A stretch of DNA of 64,000 nucleotides from assembly GCF_024029775.1 (NCBI RefSeq), contig NZ_CP097122.1, positions 310,001 through 374,000 of the forward strand. Direction: 5' to 3'. Shown in pieces: positions 46,336 to 54,927 of the stretch (within the stretch, counting starts at the first letter, position 1; every line of letters starts with the position of its first letter). Source of the stretch: Fructobacillus americanaquae (lineage in GTDB: Bacteria; Bacillota; Bacilli; Lactobacillales; Lactobacillaceae). The position numbers and the translations under genes were made by a program. The notes below the pieces were generated by a model, which ran no database searches, was not told where the DNA came from, and saw only the letters and a list, made by a program, of their open reading frames with translations.

Positions 46336-47262
46336 CTATTCCTCCAATACTGCTACTAACTGTTCTGCAATTTTCTGATGAGCTAACACATCAGGGTGAT
46401 AGGGTCGTGTCTGAATCCCCCACTGGTCCGCTCGAACAACGGTAAAGTTACTAAAGCGAGCAACTTCTGCCAAAACGATGTCCACAAAGGCACCATTCCA
46501 AGGGGTTAATAAATAAAAATTAGCACCATGGAACCGTTTTACTAATTCTAACAAATAGACGCGCAAACCAAAAGCGAATTCTTGGTCACTAGCGCCATAG
46601 TTAGCATCGTTTAATCCGTAGGCCACGATCACTCGGTCCGTTGCCACCCGTCGGCGGCTAATGCCTTCACCGACTTGCCAGAGGGCATCAATGGCCTTTG
46701 GTTCCTGGAATGGCGCTCGGGCGGTCAACCCTGTTCCGCCATAGGCGATTCGGTTTAACGGACGGTCAAAGTGCTCGGCCACCAAAGCCGGAAACGATAA
46801 CACCGGTTGGTGGTGGTCATGATTGGAACCGGACATTGATTCACCGGCAACAATTGAATCACCAACAAAAGTCAAATAAGGCCTTGTGACCGAACCATCC
46901 TTTGGCAAAACTGTCAAAAGATCTTCGTCACCCGACCAAACGAGATTGGTTAATACCAGGCCCGTCCGCCAAAAATCAACCTGCCCCGTCTCCCACTGGT
47001 CCAAAGTGAACTGGTAGTCGTGACCAGCCTGCAGATGAACGCTAACGTGGTCAGCAACGACCAAGAGGTCTTCTGATTTTTCACCGTCAATCGTCACCGT
47101 CCAAATCAGGTTAGGATAATGCTTTGCAAAAGTCAGTGTCAACGTCCCCTCATCTTGGGTTTTCACGAACAAATACGCACCATACTGTGAGGTCAATACC
47201 CCACCCTCTTCTAGCGCCGACCATTCCGGCGAGGCAAACTGTAATAAATCAGTTTTTATCAT
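46336..47262 (-). CDS. SGNH/GDSL-type hydrolase with atypical block V
   Basis: 308 residues, no signal peptide. A beta-rich N-terminal domain (about 1-125) precedes the SGNH domain: block I TFVGDSIVAGES near 132 (Ser), block II YGGTGLTA near 170 (Gly), block III AYGLNDANY near 213 (Asn), block V TRPYHPDVLAHQKIAE near 288 (His). In block V, Arg stands where the usual DxxHP has Asp, so the triad may be a dyad or use another acid. Substrate unknown, probably a carbohydrate or other acyl ester. Its ATG overlaps the prs-like stop by 4 nt. Confidence 0.82.
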   Translation of the reverse strand: MIKTDLLQFASPEWSALEEGGVLTSQYGAYLFVKTQDEGTLTLTFAKHYPNLIWTVTIDGEKSEDLLVVADHVSVHLQAGHDYQFTLDQWETGQVDFWRTGLVLTNLVWSGDEDLLTVLPKDGSVTRPYLTFVGDSIVAGESMSGSNHDHHQPVLSFPALVAEHFDRPLNRIAYGGTGLTARAPFQEPKAIDALWQVGEGISRRRVATDRVIVAYGLNDANYGASDQEFAFGLRVYLLELVKRFHGANFYLLTPWNGAFVDIVLAEVARFSNFTVVRADQWGIQTRPYHPDVLAHQKIAEQLVAVLEE

Positions 47263-48227
47263 TCGGCATCCTCACGTTGATCTGGGCTCAACAAGACCTT
47301 GGCCATCGATTTGTGGGCAATCACTTGACCAATTGCTTCAGCAAAGAGCTTAGCCACTGTAATGACCGTCAATTTATCAAACTGCTTTTCAGCTGGAATT
47401 GGTACTGTATCAGCGACAATTACCCGATCAATCACTGACTCCTGAAGTTTCTGAGAAGCATCTCCTGATAAGACCGCGTGGGTTGCCAAGGCATCAATTG
47501 TCTTTGCGCCCGCTTTTTGAACGGCAATGGCCGCCTTGACCGTTGCCTCACCAGTATCAATCATATCTGACAAAATGATGGCATGCTTACCAGCAACGTT
47601 TCCAGTTACCGCGGCCTTCACCCGCGGATCCCGGTCTTGATCGACAATCGCCCATTGAGCGTGCAAGACTTCAGCCAATCGCTGAACTAATTTCAAAGTC
47701 GACGAACCAGAGGCAACCACGACAACATCCGGCCCAACCAAGCCTTGATCCTCGTAAAATTTGGCTTGGACAGGCATAGCAATTAGATGGTCAACAGGAA
47801 TGTCGAAGAATCCCTGCACCTGACTGGTATGGAGGTCCATCGTCATGACGCGCTTAACACCTTGACTTTCCAACATATTGGCCATCAGGCGGGCAACAAT
47901 TGGTTCTCGCGACCGCGTCTTGCGGTCTGAGCGAGCGTAGCCAAGATAAGGAATAATCACGTTGATTGACTTGGCTGACGTTCGCTTTGCGGCATCGATA
48001 AAAATCATCAACTTAATAAAATTATCATTGACTGGTTCACTGATTGGTTGGACAACGTAAACGTCAATTCCGCGGACAGAATCCACGATTCTTTCATAAA
48101 TCTCGTTGTCAGCAAAAGTCTGAATCTCTACAGGTGCAATAGGCGTGTGCAATTGTTTCGCAATCGCCTCAGTTAAAGCTGGGTTGGTACCCAAATCAAA
48201 GAGACGGTATTTCGGATTGGCGGTCAT
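47259..48227 (-). CDS. prs: Ribose-phosphate pyrophosphokinase homologue with altered active-site motifs
   Basis: 322 residues aligning over the whole PRPP synthetase. ETQ-like FADNEIYERI near 38, YLGYARSDRKTRSREPI near 94, and MTMDLHTSQVQGFFDIPVDHL near 128 (catalytic His) are normal. Three conserved parts are not: the SPDxGG motif reads ASGSST (172-177), the flexible-loop KRRP reads QDRD (197-200), and the PRPP loop DDMIDTGG reads SDMIDTGE (220-227). It may be a divergent or regulatory paralogue rather than the main enzyme, which would then lie elsewhere. First gene of an operon with an SGNH hydrolase (4-nt overlap) and an AKR. Confidence 0.85.
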   Translation of the reverse strand: MTANPKYRLFDLGTNPALTEAIAKQLHTPIAPVEIQTFADNEIYERIVDSVRGIDVYVVQPISEPVNDNFIKLMIFIDAAKRTSAKSINVIIPYLGYARSDRKTRSREPIVARLMANMLESQGVKRVMTMDLHTSQVQGFFDIPVDHLIAMPVQAKFYEDQGLVGPDVVVVASGSSTLKLVQRLAEVLHAQWAIVDQDRDPRVKAAVTGNVAGKHAIILSDMIDTGEATVKAAIAVQKAGAKTIDALATHAVLSGDASQKLQESVIDRVIVADTVPIPAEKQFDKLTVITVAKLFAEAIGQVIAHKSMAKVLLSPDQREDAE

Positions 48228-48325
48228 AAATACTCCAAAAAATTCAAGTTTGTTATGTTATTGACTGTGACCACTGCCAAAAGCAATCTGGTCGAAGACT
48301 TAATCTGCTTCTATTATACAAAAAT

Positions 48326-51028
48326 TTATCGCAATTCGGGCATAAAATCAGCCGGCTTTAAATCGGCCATGCCAATCATTGGATTGGCCATGGCCTGTGT
48401 CAAAGTTGCCGCTGTCAACTCACTTTCGCCAACAACTTGGTCGGTAGCCAGTGACGCTTGAGCTGCTGATTTTTGCTGGGGGGAAGAAGTTAGTGATTGC
48501 TGGTCCATTTCGACAAGACTAGCAGTCACTGCTTGAGCCTGCGAGGCGAATTCCCGCTTAACTGCTACTTCCTTAACTCTTTGCTTGGCCGGCTGACCAC
48601 CACGAGTAGGAGATTGATGATGAGAACTAACCGGTTGACCGTCACCAGAAGTTAATCGTTCATCTAAATGAGACTCTTGGCTACCAGATTGTGCTCTTTG
48701 TTCAACACGGTCAACCGTTTCCCCCTGACGCTTCACTGTTCGCTGGTTATGGCGATCTGCCTGCAAGGCCTGGGTACCTTGGTGACCATTGTGCCGGTCG
48801 ATCAGCAACCCCTGTAAGAAGGTTTGCCGAACCGGTACTGGGTGAGTGGCAGCGTAATCGTATGCACTGTAATCGCCCACCATGACCAAGGACTCCTTGG
48901 CCCTGGTAATGGCAGTATAGACTAAGTTTTGATTCAGCATGATTTTAAATTGACCGGTTAAAACCAAAATGACCAACTTGAACTCATTTCCTTGCGCCTT
49001 ATGAATCGTTGTGGCATAAGCGAGGGTCAGCTGATTTAAAGTCTTACTGGTATACCAGACCTCTTGACCAGCAAAATCAACGACCAATGAATCAGCAGCT
49101 ACGCCAGGTTCCTTCTTATAGTGGATGGCAATTACCTGGCCCATGTCGCCATTATAAATGTCTCGTTCCGAATCATTTTCCAACTGAAGAACCTTGTCGC
49201 CCAGGCGAAAGATAGTCTCCCCCTGTTGTAAGGTCTTTTGACCAGGCTTAACAGGGTTAAAGAGGTCCTGGGCAATTTGATTTAAAGCCAAGACACCGGC
49301 CGACGTCTTATACATCGGTGCCAAAACTTGGACCTGATTGGCCGTAAACCCCTTCTTAACCGCCGCCTGCAATACCTGGCTAACAGCTCGTGGTACTTGG
49401 TCAGCTGTTGTTAAGAAAGTTGACCGGTCCAACTGATTTTCCTGAAAGTCCGGTGGTAAAATCCCAGCATTAATCGACTGGGCCAAAGTTGAAATACTGG
49501 AGCCCTTACCCTGACGGTAAATTCGTTCCAAGGCAATGTGTGGTACGGCCTGGCTTTGAATCAAATCATACAAGACGTTACCAGGACCAACGGAAGGCAA
49601 TTGATCTGCATCCCCAACTAAGACGAGATGCATGTCCTTTGGCAGAGCAGCAAAAAGGCTTTCTGCCAAGGAAATATCCAGCATGGAGGCCTCATCAATG
49701 ATTAAAAGGCCACCAGAAATCGGGTTATTGGCATCAAATTCGGCGTCATCGCCATCTGTAATACCGAGCAAGCGGTGAATGGTAGTCGCCTCATAACCCG
49801 TAATTTCGGTCATCCGCTTGGCCGCCCGACCTGTCGGCGAAGCCAGCCGGACACGATTTTGCTTAACCCAGTCTTTGTCGCGCCCTTGGCCTTTTGCCTG
49901 GTGGCGCACCAAAGCTTCCCAGGTCGCAACCAGCGTTTTCGTAACTGTTGTTTTACCCGTCCCCGGACCGCCTGTTAAAACAAAGACTTGGTTTGTCAAA
50001 GCTGCTTCAACCGCCCCCCGTTGGACCGCATCTAAGTTCAGGTTTTCTGGGACCACAAAGGTGGTATCAACCAAGTCCGGAGTCGTCAGAACGGCCGATT
50101 TAGCCTTTAATAGACTGTTGACCTTTGAGCTGACCAGGACTTCCGCTCCTTTTAAATCCGTTGGGCTGTAGTTACCGTCCTCATAGACCAACCGCTCTTG
50201 GCTCACCAAAGCCCCCAAGGCCTGGTCAATGGCCGCTTGCATGCCTGAGCCATTGTTCTGCAAGGTCGATTGGGCAGCAAAAAGCGCCTGGTCAACCGTT
50301 AGATAGGTGTGGCCAGCCGAGTAACAGGCATTTAAAATTCCAGCGTAGACACCGGCTTGAATCCTATCTGGATGATCGTCAGCAAAACCAGCCTGTTTAG
50401 CAATCGCGTCAACTTTTTTAAAGGGCAAACCATCAAATTCATATACTAAACGATAGGGGGTCTTCTGCAGAACTTCCTGTGCTTCCTCTCCATAATGATC
50501 AAAGAGCCGCCCCGCTACGTCTGCGGAAAGTCCAATTTGGTGACCAAGCAAAAATAGTTTCTCCAAGCCCAGGTTTTCCTGGATCTTTTCGGCCAAATCA
50601 GCGGCAACTTTTGGCTTAACGATGCCCTTTAAAACACTCGAATCGGCCAAAATTAAGTCAATTGCATTCTGACCCAAGTGGTCAACGATTTTTTCCGCAG
50701 TTTTCTTCCCCACGCCCGGAAAATCACCGGATGCAAAAAAGGCCACAAGTCCTTTCTCATCCGCTGGCATCTGATTTTCATAGCGAGCGGCTTGGAACTG
50801 TTGACCATATTTTGGATGCGTCACTAGTTGCCCATAAAAGGCATAGGTCGAACCGGGTTTAACCGAGGCGAAGGTTCCGGTAACAATGATTTCTTCTTCG
50901 TCCCAGTCCTCTAAATCAGTCTCGTCAACCGTAACAGACAAAATCTTAAAGTAGGAATCACTGGCCGAAAAAATCACATTTTGCAAGGTAGCCGTTATTT
51001 GATTGTCCTCTCGCATTGTCCTTACCAT
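48326..51028 (-). CDS. recD2: RecD2-type ATP-dependent DNA helicase with long C-terminal tail
   Basis: 900 residues. An N-terminal OB-like and helix-hairpin-helix region (FPGVGKKTAEKIVDHLG near 105) is followed by SF1B motor motifs: Walker A VLTGGPGTGKTTVTKT near 353, LLIIDEASMLD near 445, GDADQLPSVGPG near 477, and the C-terminal YTAITRAKESLVMVGD near 732. A tail of about 150 polar, Gln- and Ser-rich residues follows, ending in NPMIGMADLKPADFMPELR. RecD2 acts in DNA repair and replication restart. Start ATG at 51028, or ATG at 51016, which has AAGG just upstream. Follows the phosphatase gene by 82 nt. Confidence 0.93.
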   Translation of the reverse strand: MVRTMREDNQITATLQNVIFSASDSYFKILSVTVDETDLEDWDEEEIIVTGTFASVKPGSTYAFYGQLVTHPKYGQQFQAARYENQMPADEKGLVAFFASGDFPGVGKKTAEKIVDHLGQNAIDLILADSSVLKGIVKPKVAADLAEKIQENLGLEKLFLLGHQIGLSADVAGRLFDHYGEEAQEVLQKTPYRLVYEFDGLPFKKVDAIAKQAGFADDHPDRIQAGVYAGILNACYSAGHTYLTVDQALFAAQSTLQNNGSGMQAAIDQALGALVSQERLVYEDGNYSPTDLKGAEVLVSSKVNSLLKAKSAVLTTPDLVDTTFVVPENLNLDAVQRGAVEAALTNQVFVLTGGPGTGKTTVTKTLVATWEALVRHQAKGQGRDKDWVKQNRVRLASPTGRAAKRMTEITGYEATTIHRLLGITDGDDAEFDANNPISGGLLIIDEASMLDISLAESLFAALPKDMHLVLVGDADQLPSVGPGNVLYDLIQSQAVPHIALERIYRQGKGSSISTLAQSINAGILPPDFQENQLDRSTFLTTADQVPRAVSQVLQAAVKKGFTANQVQVLAPMYKTSAGVLALNQIAQDLFNPVKPGQKTLQQGETIFRLGDKVLQLENDSERDIYNGDMGQVIAIHYKKEPGVAADSLVVDFAGQEVWYTSKTLNQLTLAYATTIHKAQGNEFKLVILVLTGQFKIMLNQNLVYTAITRAKESLVMVGDYSAYDYAATHPVPVRQTFLQGLLIDRHNGHQGTQALQADRHNQRTVKRQGETVDRVEQRAQSGSQESHLDERLTSGDGQPVSSHHQSPTRGGQPAKQRVKEVAVKREFASQAQAVTASLVEMDQQSLTSSPQQKSAAQASLATDQVVGESELTAATLTQAMANPMIGMADLKPADFMPELR

Positions 51029-51110
51029 TGCCCCTTCACCATCTTATGTATCCGCTCCAATCAGAGCGGAACCAGTTTTAATTTGCCAAATGTTGGCCCG
51101 ATTCCCCAAC

Positions 51111-51764
51111 TTAAATAGTTGTACCGGCATCCTGGTCTTTATGCAAATAACTGGTTTCATTCCATTTTACCAAGTCAAAATCTTGGCCGTTCTTTGTTTC
51201 AATAATTGTCGTCGACGTATTCGACAGGCCACCCAAAGACCTAATTTGGTCACGAGGGATTCCCAGCAAGCTTGTCACCCCAAAAGTTAAAATCAGCCCA
51301 TGGGCAACCACTAAAACGGCATCTTCTGGATGGTTGGCGATAATCTCTTGCATCATCTTTTGAAAACGAGTAACCGCCTTTGTATAGCCCTCACCGTTAA
51401 AGCCCTGGCCTTCAAAACTCTCCAAATGGTTCTTATAAACATCATAAGCTTCCGGATAGTTTTTCTGCACGTCCGCCATGGCCTGGCCTTCCCATTCGCC
51501 CAAGCCAACCTCAACGATGTTGGAATGCAAAGAAAGCCGTGGCTCGTTTGGCAAATCAGCCTGAATCCGTTCGGCAGTAACCTTCGCTCTTGGTAATGGT
51601 GAAGCGTAAACCCGGTCGATGTGCTTGTCTTTTAAGAAACCGGCAACCTTCTTCATATCCTCATAAGAACCAGGCAAAAGTGGAGAATCCCCCTGTGCCC
51701 CTTGAAAGCGCCGTTCCAAATTCCATTCAGTTTGCCCGTGACGGACGAAATAAAAAGTTGTCAT
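51111..51764 (-). CDS. Histidine phosphatase family protein (phosphoglycerate-mutase-like)
   Basis: 217 residues. FYFVRHGQTEWN with the phospho-accepting His at residue 9, the second Arg near 59 (YASPLPRAKVTAE), Glu in VEVGLGEWEG near 87, and the second His in VVAHGLIL near 155. Such proteins are phosphatases with varied substrates; dPGM activity is less likely from the sequence. Its start overlaps the DUF1831 stop by 4 nt, so the two are coupled. Confidence 0.87.
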   Translation of the reverse strand: MTTFYFVRHGQTEWNLERRFQGAQGDSPLLPGSYEDMKKVAGFLKDKHIDRVYASPLPRAKVTAERIQADLPNEPRLSLHSNIVEVGLGEWEGQAMADVQKNYPEAYDVYKNHLESFEGQGFNGEGYTKAVTRFQKMMQEIIANHPEDAVLVVAHGLILTFGVTSLLGIPRDQIRSLGGLSNTSTTIIETKNGQDFDLVKWNETSYLHKDQDAGTTI

Positions 51765-52102
51765 GATTGCTTTTTTAATACCTGCCGGTCTTCTAATTCT
51801 TGTAAGTAGTAGCGATAAATCTTCACCACTTCGTCTTTATCTGTGCGAGCAAAGATGTCGACTGGGGCGGCAGCACCGGCTGACACCACAACCATCTTAA
51901 AGCCGGTCAAATCTTGATTAACGGTCACCTTCAGTCTAATTGATTGATCGACCGGAAGGTCTGGCTGCAATGGCCGCTTTAAAACAAATGCACCAGCATT
52001 GTTTGTCAAAAAGCCAAGATCCAATAAGGCAAATTTTTTAATTTGCGGATTAATTTCATATGTGCCATCGTGGGGGATGGTCACAGACTTTGCAAAAGCC
52101 AT
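51761..52102 (-). CDS. DUF1831 family protein
   Basis: 113 residues. The pattern IKKFALLDLGFLTNNAGAF, LKVTVNQDLTGFKM and the C-terminal VVKIYRYYLQELEDRQVL fit PF08866 (DUF1831), a small lactobacillal family often beside cysteine desulfurase, recD2 and phosphatase genes. The function is not established. Start ATG behind AAAGGAG. First gene of a run leading to recD2. Confidence 0.8.
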   Translation of the reverse strand: MAFAKSVTIPHDGTYEINPQIKKFALLDLGFLTNNAGAFVLKRPLQPDLPVDQSIRLKVTVNQDLTGFKMVVVSAGAAAPVDIFARTDKDEVVKIYRYYLQELEDRQVLKKQS

Positions 52103-52226
52103 TGTTTTCTCCTTTAATAACTTTTATTTATTCAGCTAATTTCTTGACTGAGTTTGAGTCTGAGTAGGTCGAGCGAGCCACCAGTCCAGACTAGCTCCTC
52201 TGAATCACTACCCTTTCACGACAAAA

Positions 52227-53600
52227 TCAGTAACGCAATCCCTTCGGAAAAAAGTTTTTCAACTGACCATTAACAAACTTGGCCCAGCCTAGTCCGTTAC
52301 CATTGGCCGTCATCAACACAAAACCCTTTTGCAGCTTCTCTTTTGTATTGATCACATCACCATGAATGTAGGTTGCCAAGTCGTTATGAGCATCGAGGTC
52401 ATAAACCTGCTGACCCGCCTGGCTCGGATCAACTGCCAAAGCCAGGGCGTGGTCTGGTTCAAAACGATTCTTCTTTAGGGTTCCTAGGCACAAGCCAGCT
52501 CGCAAAACCTTTGTCTTACTCAAATCAGGGCAGTCAACTGGCAGCAAGAATACCCGATCACCAAACGTCCTTAGTCGACTTTCATCTAGGTCAAAGCCAG
52601 GCAACGATTCTTGAAAGAAGTGTTCGATCAACGTCACATCGGCTTGAGACATCTTACTTGGTTTTTGTACCCTTGGCGGCTTAACGGGGCTTTCATCCTC
52701 CGCCAGCTCAGCCTTCTTCATCCGAGCCACAAAGTGACCCTCGCCAGGCAAATCTTGCGGCCATAAACGGGCAGTCTTTGCTAAATCAGGGTTGTCGTCA
52801 GCCCATTGTGGCCGCCCAGCCTGAATACCAGATCCGGCCGGCCGGTCAATCATCTCAATCATAAATTCTGGATAGTGTTCAGCCAACCAAGCGATTGTTT
52901 GTTCGTCCTCTTCTGGCGCGAAGGTACAAGTTGAATAAATCAGCTCACCACCAGGCCGAACCAGTTTCACCGCCGCTGTCAAAATTTCATGCGAGCGAAT
53001 GGCACATTCCGTCGGATAATCAGCCGACCAGTATTGGATGGCATCATGATCCTTACGAAACATCCCTTCACCCGAGCAAGGGGCGTCGAGAAGCACCTTA
53101 TCAAAGTATGCTGGTAAAGCCTTGGCAAGGTCGCTGGCATCCATCGATGAAACCACGGCATTTTTCACGCCAAACCGTTCAATATTTTCAGACAAAATTT
53201 TGGCTCGAGCAAAAAAAATTTCATTTGTCCATAATAATCCCTGGCCATTAAGTTGGCTAGCAATATGCGTTGACTTGCCACCAGGAGCGGCAGCCAAATC
53301 TAAAATTTTTTCACCCGGTTGTGCGTTGACTACTTCACCAACAAATTGAGCCGATGGCTCTTGTGAATAAACCAGGCCGGTTAAATGATCAATCCCTTTG
53401 CCAGCCACTTGACCAAAGTACCCCCATTGACCATATGGAACCTTCTTGGTCAGCGATAAATCTCTTGGTATCTGCTGGGCCTTCAAGGGGTTAATCCGAA
53501 AACCCTTCTGACCGGGTTCTTGGAGTGCCTGCAAAAAAGGCCCACTGGCGCTCCCGAGCAGGTCTTGGTATTTATCAATAAAGGCTTGCGGTAAGTCCAT
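52227..53600 (-). CDS. rsmF: 16S rRNA (cytosine-C5) methyltransferase, RsmF-like
   Basis: 457 residues. SAM-binding domain with LDLAAAPGGKSTHIA near 100, catalytic cysteines in LLDAPCSGEGMFRKD near 170 and YSTCTFAPEEDEQ near 223. The C-terminal region from about 300 carries the RsmF_B/FAU-type RNA-binding domains, with GTLKKNRFEP near 373. It uses SAM to methylate C5 of cytosines in 16S rRNA. Start ATG behind AGGCCCC is weak. Lies 48 nt after map. Confidence 0.9.
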   Translation of the reverse strand: MDLPQAFIDKYQDLLGSASGPFLQALQEPGQKGFRINPLKAQQIPRDLSLTKKVPYGQWGYFGQVAGKGIDHLTGLVYSQEPSAQFVGEVVNAQPGEKILDLAAAPGGKSTHIASQLNGQGLLWTNEIFFARAKILSENIERFGVKNAVVSSMDASDLAKALPAYFDKVLLDAPCSGEGMFRKDHDAIQYWSADYPTECAIRSHEILTAAVKLVRPGGELIYSTCTFAPEEDEQTIAWLAEHYPEFMIEMIDRPAGSGIQAGRPQWADDNPDLAKTARLWPQDLPGEGHFVARMKKAELAEDESPVKPPRVQKPSKMSQADVTLIEHFFQESLPGFDLDESRLRTFGDRVFLLPVDCPDLSKTKVLRAGLCLGTLKKNRFEPDHALALAVDPSQAGQQVYDLDAHNDLATYIHGDVINTKEKLQKGFVLMTANGNGLGWAKFVNGQLKNFFPKGLRY

Positions 53601-53648
53601 TGGGGCCTCTTTCTTTTACATGTGATTTGCACGGATTAACCAAATTGT

Positions 53649-54437
53649 CTACAAATACTTGGCATCCTCTACTTCATCCTGACTGGTCAAAATCTTTGGA
53701 CCATCCTTGGTAATCGCCAATGTATGCTCGTATTGAGCTGACCATGAGCCATCCAAGGTACGCACCGTCCAACCATCTTCTGGCGTATCATCGGTTTCGA
53801 CTTCCCAGCCACCCAAGTTGATCATTGGTTCAATGGTAATCACCATTCCTTCCTTAAGGCGCAAGCCATGACCTGGTTTGCCATAATGAGGCACCTGTGG
53901 GTCTTCATGCATCGTTGGACCAACCCCGTGACCAATATACTGGCGAACATCACCATAGCCATTCTGATTTTCAGTGTAGTCCTGAATGGCCCAACCAATA
54001 TCACCAATTCGATTACCAATCACTGCCTGGTCAATACCCAGATACAGTGATTTTTTTGCAACTTCCATCAACTTTTTAACTTCGGGTGAAACATTGCCGA
54101 CAGCGTATGTCCATGCTGAGTCGGAGACAGCTCCATCTAAGCCAACAACCGTATCAACTTTGACCAAGTCACCATCTTTTAATTTCAGGCCCTTACGAGG
54201 TAGACCATGAGCGACTTCGCTATTGACCGAAATCGTCGTTGCATACTTAAAGCCTTCAAAACCAATTTGCAGTGGCACACCACCATGATCTTCAATGTAA
54301 GCTTTACACTTTAATTCAATGTCCCAGGTATCAACGCCCGGCTTAATAAAGTCGCGCAACATCAAGTGCATTCCGGCAATAATTGCACCGGATTTCTTCA
54401 TGGCCGCAATTTCTCGCGGTGACTTCAAACTAATCAT
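53649..54437 (-). CDS. map: Type I methionine aminopeptidase
   Basis: 262 residues. All five metal ligands are visible: two Asp in VKVDTVVGLDGAVSDSAWT near 93-108, His in YIGHGVGPTMHEDP near 168, Glu in ITIEPM near 201, Glu in QYEHTLAI near 236; the substrate His is in NSEVAHGLP near 77. Removes initiator Met. A short insertion near 210-228 is common in Gram-positive forms. Start ATG behind AAAGGGG. Confidence 0.96.
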   Translation of the reverse strand: MISLKSPREIAAMKKSGAIIAGMHLMLRDFIKPGVDTWDIELKCKAYIEDHGGVPLQIGFEGFKYATTISVNSEVAHGLPRKGLKLKDGDLVKVDTVVGLDGAVSDSAWTYAVGNVSPEVKKLMEVAKKSLYLGIDQAVIGNRIGDIGWAIQDYTENQNGYGDVRQYIGHGVGPTMHEDPQVPHYGKPGHGLRLKEGMVITIEPMINLGGWEVETDDTPEDGWTVRTLDGSWSAQYEHTLAITKDGPKILTSQDEVEDAKYL

Positions 54438-54472
54438 CAGGTACCCCTTTTTTCCAATGTTAAACTATTTTC

Positions 54473-54478
54473 ATTATA
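54473..54478 (-). promoter_or_regulatory. map: map -10 box
   Basis: TATAAT on the minus strand, 35 nt before the map start. The -35 (ACTCAA) is poor, so only the -10 is claimed. Confidence 0.4.
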
Positions 54479-54535
54479 TCATTTTCCGGACCCTTTTGAG
54501 TCCTTGTCGCTTTTGACATTTTTTTGTAATATTGG

Positions 54536-54564
54536 TTGACAATCTCTGGGCACTTGTCGATAAT
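54536..54564 (+). promoter_or_regulatory. Promoter of the YtxH-like gene
   Basis: TTGACA, 17-nt spacer, GATAAT, followed 35 nt later by the start codon. Confidence 0.78.
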
Positions 54565-54598
54565 GGAGCTAAGAATAAGAAATAAAGGAGATACCGTT

Positions 54599-54886
54599 AT
54601 GAAGAACTTTTTATTGGGCGCTTCCCTCTTTGGTAATGCCGCCCTCGCTTATCTTTTATTGAAGGATGACGATCGCATGGCTGACTTGAAAAAGAAGGCC
54701 AACGAATTCACTGAAGCTGGCAAACAAAAGGGAGAAGAACTCGTTTCCCTTGGCAAGCAAAAAGCCAGTGAGCTTTCAGAAGCTGGTAAGGAAAAAGCAG
54801 AGCAAGTAGAAACTGCTGCTGCTGATTCTTTGGATGAACAATTGGCCAAGTTAAAGGAACGTGCCGGTATCAACCAAGCAAAATAA
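54599..54886 (+). CDS. Small YtxH-like membrane-anchored helical protein
   Basis: 95 residues. One N-terminal hydrophobic segment (MKNFLLGASLFGNAALAYLL) and then about 70 residues of charged amphipathic helix rich in Lys, Glu and Ala with an approximate 11-residue periodicity (EAGKQKGEELVS / LGKQKASELSE / AGKEKAEQVET). This resembles YtxH/LEA-like general stress proteins. Start ATG behind AAAGGAG; an upstream in-frame start lies inside the promoter. Monocistronic, with promoter and terminator on both sides. Confidence 0.75.
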   Translation: MKNFLLGASLFGNAALAYLLLKDDDRMADLKKKANEFTEAGKQKGEELVSLGKQKASELSEAGKEKAEQVETAAADSLDEQLAKLKERAGINQAK

Positions 54887-54891
54887 GCAGT

Positions 54892-54922
54892 AAAAAAGGA
54901 GCTCGAAACGGCTCCTTTTTTT
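54892..54922. terminator. Bidirectional terminator between the YtxH-like gene and dacA
   Basis: AAAAGGAGC / GCTCCTTTT stem, 8-nt loop, A-run and T7 on either side. Confidence 0.88.
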
Positions 54923-54927
54923 GATGC

